Below, piece by piece: positions 55,835-64,000 of a stretch of DNA of 64,000 nucleotides. Positions within the stretch are counted from its first letter, which is position 1. Each line of letters begins with the position of its first letter. Position numbers and translations under genes: made by a program. The DNA is from Sycobia sp. Sy_11. Its lineage: Eukaryota; Arthropoda; Insecta; Hymenoptera; Epichrysomallidae. The notes beneath the pieces were generated by a model, which saw only the letters and a program-made list of their open reading frames with translations, was not told the origin of the DNA and did not search any database. The stretch covers positions 310,001 through 374,000 of the forward strand of contig JACCIC010000027.1 of assembly GCA_018907035.1 (NCBI GenBank), read 5' to 3'.

Positions 55835-56756
55835 ACCCACTCTCCTTCCAAAAATGTTAATGACTCTACTAGGAACTAAATGATAGAAAGAAAAAAAATA
55901 AGTTTAATTATTTTGAATTATTCTTTTCTTTCCAAATTTTCTCTTCTTCCTCTCTATACGGAGAATTGGCTAAATATAAATTTATTCTTATTTCATTTTC
56001 TTTTGTTCGAGTTAAGTTTATTATTATACTGACTTACCCACGATAGTAAATCTAGGAAAATTACTTCTGTTTAGTCTATGCATAGGAGCAAAGAACATCG
56101 AGAGCCGGTGTCACAGCGATCCGCCGCATGCCTTGACACGCGCGCTGGCCAAGCATTTTTCATTGGATGACGTGGGGCGGAGATAGAGCGATAAGCGTAG
56201 TTAAGTAGCCTGCTGTATCGCGGTTGTTTCAGTTTCAATAATTAAGCCTTCGGAGACGCATGCCTTTTGTAGTTCAGTATTTTCATTCAAAGCAGCACAG
56301 CGGTGACGGTTGACAAGCTTAGGCTTCCAGAACATTGTTGTTGGACGAGCTTCTGAGCGCTCCCCGCACATTGGTGCAGGTCGAGCCGCTAAATTGCACT
56401 CTCGTTGGCCAGGAGTGATCAAATTGTTTCATATATTAAAACATTCACATACACACATACACAATGAATACGTTTCAAGGGTTTTTATGCAGTAAGGCTT
56501 TTTCCCTAGGACCAATAAATGGAATTCCCCCCATTGATCAAAATTTTGTCTTTTTGTTTAATATCCTTCATCCGCACCCCACCGTGAAAGGGTAGATTAT
56601 CGACGAAACACTTCATTCCTGATAATGGGAAAAGTTCGATCGAAATTCAAAGGGAAATAGTTTAGATAAAAATCGTACGTAACTTTTTGTTTACCGATTA
56701 TTTAATGAAATCTCAGGTCAAATCTCTTGTTTGAATAATTTTCTTGTGGTGTCAAT
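55831..56756. other. Unassigned; GC-richer 56090-56420
   Basis: 56090-56420 is distinctly less AT-rich, with GGCTTCCAGAACATTGTTGT and GCACATTGGTGCAGGTCGAG. It could be LTR or leader sequence of an unknown retroelement, but no coding region follows and there is no second copy here. Confidence 0.3.
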
Positions 56757-56941
56757 TTTTTTTATGCTATTTAACGTCGTTCTATTTATGCTCCCAAATA
56801 GTGGTGCTAATATGCGACAGAAGTTTACGATGTGTTTGTAAACAAAGCACATGTAAATTGTTACAGCGGTGCTTGACACAATCCGTGATTTTAACCCGGA
56901 TCACCGAATTACAAGTCCTTCGGTCTAGCGAGCGAGCCAAC
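56757..56941 (-). repeat. tRNA-derived SINE, copy C
   Basis: On the minus strand it has TTGGCTCGCTCGCTAGACCG (A-box region), then AAGGACTTGTAATTCGG and a B-box-like GGGTTAAAATCACGG. Then comes the shared body with GCTTTGTTTACAAACACATC and a tail near 56757-56765. Head and body are both nearly complete. It differs from copy B mainly in the B-box region and around CTTCTGTCGCAT. Confidence 0.75.
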
Positions 56942-57639
56942 GAATGCGTTTTTTTTGGATTCACTGAATAAAATTCATGAATTATTTTGACCCTTGCACA
57001 ATTTGTGCTATACATTCTGCTATTAGTTATTTTTCTTTTTTCTGTAAATGAAAATGTTCAAAAGAGTGATAAATTCAATAAAATATAGAGATAAAACAAA
57101 TTCTATATTCAATGGGTTAAAAGAGATGTCATAAATGTTTTTGTATAATAAATAATAATTTATGGATCATTATATGGTTTTATTATATTTATGTTTTAAT
57201 TAATTGTACATAATTTATGAATTATTTTAATTTATTACATAATTTCTGAATTAATGCATATTACTGAATTCATAAATGATTTATAATTAATAATATAATT
57301 ATAATACAAGAATTATTTCAATAATAATTTATTATTTGATAAAGAAAGTTTATATTTTAAATAATAAAATTAAGAAAAATATGTTTTTAGTTTTATAAAT
57401 AAATTTCAATATTAAATAACAAAAAGGAAGTTAATATTTTATGTCCATTCTATTTTCATTTGTTCGAAAAATAATAAAGAATTAAACTAAATTTTTAAAA
57501 TATATATTAATAATTAAATAAAGTTAATATTTACGAATGGCATTTAAAATGTAAGCTTTCCTGTGTTAGAAAAAAATACTAGTTTTTGGCTGTAAAAATA
57601 ATTTGACTTTATTCATTTACACTTAAACAATTTTTTTTT
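56942..57639. other. Very AT-rich, no features
   Basis: Nothing recognised. Confidence 0.4.
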
Positions 57640-58170
57640 TCCAAAGTTTCTCCAAACATTTTTTGTATCCGTTTGCAAGTTTAAATAAACCTCGCTTAAG
57701 AAATGGCGTGTCTTTTTTTTGAGACCACGATTTAACAACATTTTCGATTTTCAGTTGATGCTTTATTTCGTGAGCCCACGTTTCATTTCATGTTAGACTA
57801 CGCGAATGAAGATCATTGCTTTCTTTCTCAATTATTTCAAAAAACTTTTGCAGTCGTTTTTGTTTGTAGTTATCAGAAAGCAGAATACATCTTGGGAAAA
57901 TATTATTATAACCAAGCTCCTCTCACAATATTGTATGGATTGATGTTCGGTGAATTTGATATTCAGGAAAGATCATTTTCAAAATATCATCAATGTTCGA
58001 TTGCCTGTTCTTTTGAATAATTTTTTCAACTGCTGCATTCGCATCGTCTATAATGATACTTTTTGACAGTCTTGCACGCTGGTATAACCTTTATCGTAAA
58101 TACTCACCAATTCACTGTGAATCAGATTACCGTTTAATGCTTTTCCAGTAAGAAATGGATAACCGTACGT
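57640..58170 (-). pseudogene. Dead mariner with internal deletion
   Basis: On the minus strand there is ALNGNLIHSELVSIYDKGYT, then DDANAAVEKIIQKNRQSNID and RTSIHTIL (helix-turn-helix region). YKQKRLQKFFEIIEKESNDL and a decayed TGDETW region (T-stop-NETWAHE) follow. Right after that come the C-terminal residues IENVVKSWSQKKDTPFLKRG and LANGYKKCLEKLW. The middle, with the second and third catalytic residues, is deleted. It belongs to the GVQW3-like side of the family but differs from the other copies here. One frameshift and two stops were seen. Confidence 0.6.
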
Positions 58171-58739
58171 AATTCACAATCGGACACGCTTTGCTAAATA
58201 TGTATCTCCGCAACTTTTCTTGCATAGTTGAGAATTGAACATCTTCAATCACAAGAATTTAATTTAACGTTATAACAAAAAAAAATTGAGTCTAATAATA
58301 AAATATAATGTGTGAAAAATATCCAAGTAATAATAATGCGACATTGTATAAAAATTAACTTTGTACATTCTGTCTTAAAATATTTTTAATGAGTTTTAAT
58401 GGAAATGATATAAGGGGTAGTCTTGTCACGCATATGTTGCTCGCAGAAAAGCGAGAAAAATAAGTGAATTGATGGTCTAATCAAATGTGATAACAAGAAA
58501 ATTTTATGAATTCATAATGTTATAAATAAAACTTAATTGCTTGGCTTTCTTTACCGCGGCATATCTAAGGTCGACTAAAATAAAGCTGGAAACATATAAA
58601 GTTAAAAATATTTGCTGGTATATTAGGTCGCAATAAAAGTCTGTAACAATGATTTCCAAAGTAGTACGAGTACAGAATGAACGGCCAAGTCAGTTGATAA
58701 TATATTATGAATCATCCGTTCTTGTGTTGGGTTTTCCCA
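58171..58739. other. AT-rich sequence at the truncated Gypsy end
   Basis: No gene. The integrase frame of the Gypsy element stops matching at about 58740. No LTR is recognisable at this end, so the 3' part of that element is lost. Confidence 0.4.
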
Positions 58740-59094
58740 GGATGTCACCTATTGGCGAATTAAATTCCGTGCCGTTGTCTGTCAAAAACACTTCGGGCGT
58801 ACCGTAGCGCAGGACAATCCTCTCACTCAACTCTCGGATTATCGCACAAGCGTTCGCGGTTCGGATCCGTACGCACTCGATCCACCGCGTGAAGAGGTCT
58901 TCGAAAATTAAAATATACTCGAATCCTCGCGTGCTCCTGGGAAAGGGGCCCATCATATCGCTCGCGACTATTTGCCATGGCCGGCTGGCCTCGCGTCTCC
59001 CCATCCAACCAGCAGGAGCCCGCTGTTCTACTTTACATTGCTGGCATACACGGCAGTGGCGTACGTACGCTGCCACGTCATCGTAAGCGCCAGG
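58705..59094 (-). pseudogene. Gypsy integrase, truncated
   Basis: The second half of the HHCC zinc finger is present (YVRHCRVCQQCK), then the core with the first catalytic Asp in VASDMMGPFPRS and the second in EVFLTDNGTEF. The catalytic Glu and the C-terminal domain are missing, because the match ends after about FNSPIGD. Just upstream, separated by an in-frame TAG at 59095-59097 where Trp would be expected, lies the first half of the zinc finger (CHDEPTAGHMGREK). Confidence 0.85.
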
Positions 59095-59990
59095 CTAATG
59101 GTAATAAGCAGTCACGCGGGCGTAAGTTTTTTCTCGGCCCATGTGACCAGCCGTCGGTTCATCGTGGCATTCTTGCAGCACGACTTTGCGTTTCTCACAC
59201 GGGACGACGAGTTTCCAAGCCTCGTCGCCCTCCGTGGCGCCAGCTATTCGCATGTTCGGGCAGTATTTGTACAACCGCCCGCCGACGATTTTCCAAATCG
59301 GGTGTTCCGTTGGACTTGTTTGAACCGCTTTTAGCTTCTCGAGATACCACTTGTCGGTTGTTTCGTTAGCCCACGACACAGCATTTATCGACGGCCCGTT
59401 TTCTTCGTACATGCGCGAGAGCGCGTCAGGGACGTAATTAAGGGCACCTTTCCGGTGCTCCACTTCGTAGCTATGGCCCTGCAGTTCAAGGGCCCAGCGA
59501 GCAAGGCGTCCGGTAGGGTTGCGCAAATTACACAACCACCGTACACTGCTATGATCGGTTATCACTTTAAAGTGATAATCTTCCAGATAAGGGCGAAATC
59601 TTTTGACTGCCCATAACACAGGAAGGCATTCGTGCTCCGTTACACTATAATTGCGTTTGGCCGCGGACATTGTGCGGCTCGCAAATTCAAGCACGCGCTC
59701 CTCACCGTCAATCATTTGGAGCAACACGGCTTTCAGGCCGGTGTCGCTCGTATCGGTTTGCACAATGAACAACTCGTCGAACTTCGGCCGCTGCAGCACG
59801 GGCGCCGATGCAATGAGCGCTTTGACGGAAGAAAAAGCGCTTTCCTGCTCCTCTGCCCACCCGTACCGAGTATTTTTCTTCGTCAAGCGCGTCAGAGGTT
59901 CCGCGGTGCTGGCGAAATCTCGCAGGAACTTCCTATACCAGGAAGCCATGCCCATGAAGCGCCGGAGCTGTTTCAAATTTTTCGGAGCCG
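59095..59990 (-). pseudogene. Gypsy RNase H region
   Basis: It begins after the RT thumb (LRRFMGMASWYRKFLRDFAS, a typical Gypsy junction). The RNase H domain has VQTDTSDTGLKAVL (first acidic residue), SVTEHECLPVLWAVKRFRPY (Glu region) and VITDHSSVRWL (Asp region). The stretch with HSYEVEHRKGALNYVPDALS, ending in DALSR, closes the domain. It then leads into the integrase zinc finger. A frameshift near 59990 separates it from the RT. Confidence 0.85.
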
Positions 59991-60664
59991 GATAATTCGA
60001 TCTTAGCTGGATCGGGCCGAAATCCCTCTCGGTTTATTAGCACACCGAGGTACTTGACTTCACTTCGGCAGAACTCACTTTTTCCCTTGTTTACAGTGAG
60101 TCCAGCTTCCTTAATGCGCTGCAGCACGTGCTCAAGCCACTTCAGATGCTCCTCGAAAGTCTCGGTTACGATGATTATGTCATCGAGGCACGAGAACACG
60201 AAGGGCTCGAGCGCAGGGCCGAAGACACGGTCGATCAGGCGCTGGAAAGTCGCGCCTGCCTGACTTAACCCGTAAGGCATCCTAGTTAACTGGAAGAGGC
60301 CTTTTCCAGGGACCGTAAGGGCAGTGATCGGCCTAGACGCAGGCGTCAGCCGTATCTGGTGATACGTGCTGCTTAGGTTGAGGGTCGAGATATATTTCGC
60401 CCTCTGCAATTTGCGTAGAATGCTATCCATGTAGGGCAATGGATATGCATCTGCCTGTGACACTGCGTTGACCTTTCGGAAGTCAACGCAGAAACGATAG
60501 GAGCCGTTGGACTTTTTAACCATAACGACAGGGCTCGACCAGCCGCTCGTCGATGGCTTGATCACACCAACTTGGAGCATGGCATCGACTTGCTCATGCA
60601 TCTCACTCTCGATTTTAAGCGATACCGGGTAATAACGCTGTTTAATGGGTCGAGCCGAGCCCAC
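59933..60664 (-). pseudogene. Gypsy reverse transcriptase
   Basis: It starts ARPIKQRYYPVS, the usual Gypsy entry into RT. It has WSSPVVMVKKSNGSYRFCVD, YPLPYMDSILRKL and ISTLNLSSTYHQIRL (LDLxxxYHQI-type; the first catalytic Asp reads Asn here). MPYGLSQAGATFQRLID and FSCLDDIIIVTETFEEHL hold the catalytic pair as LDD (YxDD-type). KYLGVLINREGF and PAKI follow. The apparent D-to-N change in STLNLSS would matter for catalysis. The frame is lost near 59990. Confidence 0.85.
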
Positions 60665-60699
60665 ATTGATGTCGTGCTCGACCCACGCCGTGCAGCCGA

Positions 60700-61163
60700 G
60701 ACTCTGTTGCGTCTGGCAACATGCGAGCTAACAGCTGATCGAGCTGTTCTCTCTCCGTAGTCAACAAATCAGCGATTCCGACGGACGCCAAAGCCGTCGG
60801 GAGTGCCGAGGACATGCCTGCTACCCCGAGCATCACCGCTCGATCGGCATCCTTAATAAACAACTTGCTGCACGGGTCGAGGATTGCTTTAAATGCGCGG
60901 ACGAAATTTATGCCGACATAGCAATCCTCGTCAAGCATAGGCAAGATTGCTACCTTGATTTCGTTGCGCACGCCGGCTATCGCGGATGGCAGCTCTACGT
61001 ATCCAGCAATAGACACGTGGCGTCCGTCTGCTACGGGCGCACCTTTTCCGGTGCTCGGCTGCAGCGCGCGGCCGCATGCGCTCGCTATTTGCAAGCCGAT
61101 GGGGCCCATGACGGTTAACGCGGTGCCCGGATCGAACAGCGCGCGGAGCTTATATCCACTCAC
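60700..61163 (-). pseudogene. Gypsy aspartic protease
   Basis: YKLRALFDPGTALTVMGP resembles the protease active-site region, but the triplet reads DPG where DSG or DTG is usual. The flap and C-terminal parts follow (IAGYVELPSAIAGV..., then YVGINFVRAFKAILDP, a GxxFl-type stretch). Near 60710 a frameshift separates it from the LGCTAWVEHDINVG linker that leads into RT. The protease would process Gag-Pol. Confidence 0.75.
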
Positions 61164-61337
61164 GCTTACCCGCAGCCACCACCTTGATTCTTACGCCTTT
61201 CGAGTGCCGCCTTGCTAGCCGCGGTGTCTCGCGTTTCACTCGATTCGGACATTGCATTTCCTCGTCCTGCGATTCGCTTTTTTCTCGTTGCATTTGAGAG
61301 ACCTGTTGAACGGAGGCGGGGGCGTCTACGGCCTGTT

Positions 61338-63313
61338 TTACGCGCGCCCCGTCCCGTTTTTCGAACATTTCCGGCACGTACGCGACGTGTATCTGGGAAG
61401 GCCACAGTCCCAGCACTTCAAGTCGGTTCTCGGCGCCTTCTGCCTGGCGCTGGATTCAGAGTCGCTCGATCTGGGTGACCGCTGTCGAGATGACGATCGA
61501 TCATTCCTATCTGTCCCCTGATCTAACCGCGGTTGGTCGCCGCTCTCGTGTCGCCGAGGCGGCGAGCGGCGGGAATCTGCCCCGATTTTCGCGCGCGGCG
61601 GTAATCCCTTCGGGCTACCTCCGCTCTTCCTGTTATTTGTCGGGACGTTCTTCTGCCTCTGGCTGGTCGCGGGGAGCGACGCATTGCTCCCGCCGGCAGG
61701 TGTGTTCATCCGATCGAAATGCTGGCGAATTTTGCGCATTTCTTCGAGCAGGTCCATATATATCGACTCGCTAGCACTTTTTGCAGCCGAAGGAAATTCT
61801 GCGGCTGCGACCTTGACCGACGCCGAGTTTGCCTTTTCGTTGGCGGGTTTGCTCGTCCCACGCGTTTTCGCAGCTTTTCGCTGTCGCTTCACGTATCAGT
61901 ACGAAGCTTCTGGTACGACGGAATTTTCCAACGGTTGGGGCGGCTTGAAGGATTCTTCAGCCTCGATCATCTGTTCAATTAGTATCGCGACATCGATAAA
62001 TTCTTCCACTGAATGAATTTGTTCCCGTCGAATCCGGCCTTGAAGACTCGGTTACATATTTTTATGGAGCAGCTCGATTTGACGCTGCTCGCTCAGCTGC
62101 GGTATCTGTTTGCTGAAGATCGTAATCAGACACGTTAAATATTCGCGCATGGGCTCGTCTGCGCCCTGCGTGTGATGATTTGCTTCCGGTACCAGACTTT
62201 GCTGGTAACTGCGACTGTTGCCAAAAATCTGCGGGCGGATAGACAAAAGTCGACCCACGTGTGCCATCGCTCGCGATTGTTGCGGTACCACATGCCCGCA
62301 ACACCCTCCATAAGCTCTGAGAGGGAGGATAGCACTTCGCTCTCATCGACGCACGCGAGAGTTCGGCACTCTTCTATTCTTGTCAAGAAGAGGTTGATAC
62401 TCTCGTCTTTATCCCCCGTGAAGCGGACGATCCACCGTCGTATGATATGTCCGACATCGCGGGATTTTGGCAAGCCAGAGCTGTTCACGGAACGGCGCGA
62501 TTTTGTGTTGCTTGCTCCGATCGGTGAAGCGTTCCCCCTCCAGACTGTGGCCAGGCTCCGCCGCGCAGTCTGGGTATTCGGCTGCTGGCTTGTAGTAACG
62601 GGAGCATGCAGCACATTTTGCTCCGCTGCTGCTGTAGATGGCTGATCGAAATAACGACATGTGAACGTCTCCTGGAAGTTCACATGCGACCGTGCAGGCG
62701 GCTGTCCGTCGGCGGATGTGATAGCTGATGGCGGCGGATATTGCCCGGTGGGTATAAACTCGCGCACGTCGGCATTTATGCTTGAAGTGGCCACAGGGTG
62801 GCCGTTCAGAATGATTTCGGTTAGTTGTTCCACCTGTCGAACCAACTGTGACTGTAAGACGTGCCTCGACCGTATATACTCCATTATATCGCTTAGATTG
62901 CCGTCGGCCGGCGCGCCAATGTCGTTTGCGTTCGACTCCGTCAGTTGGGGCTCGTCGCTGTGATCCGTTGCCTGCGCGGTTTGCCGTTCCGTAAGCGACG
63001 GTTCCACGGTGCCTAACGGCGCGAGCGGATGCTGCAAGTGTTCGGTGCATCTCTCGGCTATGAATGTGCGTCTGAGCTCAGCCCGACGGACGAAGGTCGT
63101 TGCTCCGTCTTCGCCGTCGGGCGCGGGGACAAATTCACTCGGCCTCTGCTCTCCGAGCAGCCAAAGACATAGCCGATTGCATTTGCGGAGCTGTAAGCCG
63201 TTAATGCTCAACTCTGTGAAGTGGAGAACGGCGTTTAGCTCCTCTGTGCTTAGAAAAGTAATCCAATCTTCGATCTCGTGCACGTAGTCGACTCGAGTGC
63301 TGCTTTGCTCCAT
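61338..63313 (-). pseudogene. Gypsy gag
   Basis: The ATG at 63313 gives MEQSSTRVDYVHEIEDWITF, an open frame to 62135. The N-terminal third is matrix-like, followed by a linker. The capsid region is FTGDKDESINLFLTRIEEC, ELMEGVAGMWYRNNRERWHTW, then (after a frameshift near 62210) EPMREYLTCLITIFSKQ and a final part near 61910-62050 (SVEEFIDVAILIEQMIEAEE). Near 61350-61420 a nucleocapsid knuckle reads CWDCGLPRYTSRTC, with Tyr in place of the usual His. A basic SR-rich stretch precedes it. The frame is broken at two or more places. Confidence 0.8.
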
Positions 63314-64000
63314 TTTCGAGCTTAAAATTGTATACGCTGCTGGACTGAGTATAGTAGCGCTCGTTTAATTAACACTTACTGTATTTAGAGAGAGGGAAAG
63401 GTATTTTTTTTTATTTCTTGCGCTAGATTAACAAATAAATGTAATATTTATAAAATACATAGAAGAAACTTAATATTTTCTACCTAGGGCTATTTCTCAG
63501 TTAATAGCGTGTGTGAGTTTAAATCCAAAAAGAAAAGAAATAAAAAGATTTTATAAATTTTAGTTGAAAAATAGTAAAAGGCAAAATTTATTTATTTTAC
63601 ACTTAACACAAAGTCTTAGAGAAGAGAAAGAAAGAAAAAAAAGAAAAAAATTCATCTTGATATTTTTTGTAGCTGTTTTAATTTATTTACAGCTCTCCGT
63701 CTCACTCACACACACTATTTGGCTTTGTTTAAAACAAAGCCACGCTCGCTCGCAATGTCGCGATCACACACACAACAAGCTCCCGCGAAGACGAGGAATA
63801 ACTCCAAAACAGAGTCGATTCTGTCGAGCTAGTCGCACACGCTACTATTCCTCGAATACGTAAAAGACGAAGAACACACTCCACTTTTTAATTTTCAGAA
63901 AAATATATATTTTTAGATTTTTATATCTATATATTTTTTGAGCTTTGTCTCCATTTTACGAGACAAATATTATTGAATTTATTAGTTAATAAATTAAATT
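63314..64000. other. Leader and possibly LTR of the Gypsy element, to window edge
   Basis: This is non-coding sequence upstream of gag. It contains a GA-rich run, a perfect 10-bp inverted repeat GGCTTTGTTT-A-AAACAAAGCC (63721-63741) and a GC-richer block (63700-63870). No LTR boundary can be set because there is no second copy in the window. Confidence 0.35.

Larger units (their letters stand above)
58740..63313 (-). mobile_element. Gypsy-type LTR retrotransposon, 3' truncated
   Basis: Right to left: gag (63313 to about 61340), protease (about 61160-60710), RT (60664 to about 59990), RNase H (to about 59200) and integrase zinc finger plus core start (59200-58740). This is the gag-PR-RT-RH-IN order of the Gypsy (Metaviridae) group. 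GC is clearly higher than in the surrounding DNA. No envelope-like gene and no 3' LTR are present. The reading frame is broken by a handful of single lesions: shifts near 62210, 61350, 60710 and 59990, and a stop at 59095. The copy looks young but dead. Confidence 0.9.

Noticed and set aside
56090..56420. LTR or leader of another retrotransposon
   Set aside because: No paired copy, no coding region and no clear TG...CA boundary were seen.
58972..59369. Overlapping plus-strand ORFs in the Gypsy element
   Set aside because: They are shadows of the integrase and RNase H frames on the minus strand.

Overview
The window looks like AT-rich, gene-poor, transposon-dense nuclear DNA of an insect, most likely a hymenopteran such as an ant. 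The basis is the mix of mariner families, R1-clade non-LTR retrotransposons, Gypsy-type LTR fragments and long TA, CA, GA and ATT microsatellites. I found no complete host protein gene. At most there is a candidate host exon near 29.5 kb, a weaker one near 40.9 kb and a small secreted-type ORF near 50.2 kb.

Layout. 0-5.6 kb: the end of a decayed non-LTR element, a dead mariner, a tRNA-derived SINE, a fold-back element, and an intact mariner (347-aa transposase) inserted in a TA tract. 5.65-17.0 kb: the most striking structure, a unit bounded by similar inverted ends and by clusters of TTCTGGGA/TCCCAGAA palindromes. It encloses a nearly perfect inverted repeat with two 4,503-bp arms (6536-11038 and 11922-16424) and an 883-bp spacer that holds a tRNA-like sequence. 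17-21 kb: two copies of a CTAGC-ended interspersed repeat, a fold-back element built from 60-bp subrepeats, and another hairpin element. 22.7-27.8 kb: an R1-clade element (minus strand) inside ATT-rich repeats. 28.5-31.2 kb: a GC-richer island, a candidate exon, a second SINE and a second 60-bp fold-back element. 31.7-35.3 kb: a second R1-clade element (plus strand) with CA repeats on both sides. 37-50 kb: three dead mariners of different subfamilies, non-LTR RT remains, and a gag with an orphan LTR. 52.7-55.6 kb: deleted mariner fragments and a second mariner almost identical to the first. 55.7-58.2 kb: a third CTAGC repeat, a third SINE and another dead mariner. 58.7-64 kb: a Gypsy-type element (gag, protease, RT, RNase H, truncated integrase) running toward the right edge.

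Functionally the window is a record of element activity. The only proteins that look intact are the two mariner transposases, which could act on their own terminal repeats. The R1-clade and Gypsy elements carry only a few frameshifts or stops and so look fairly young. The unexplained part is the family of TA-tract-associated fold-back structures, above all the 11-kb palindromic unit.
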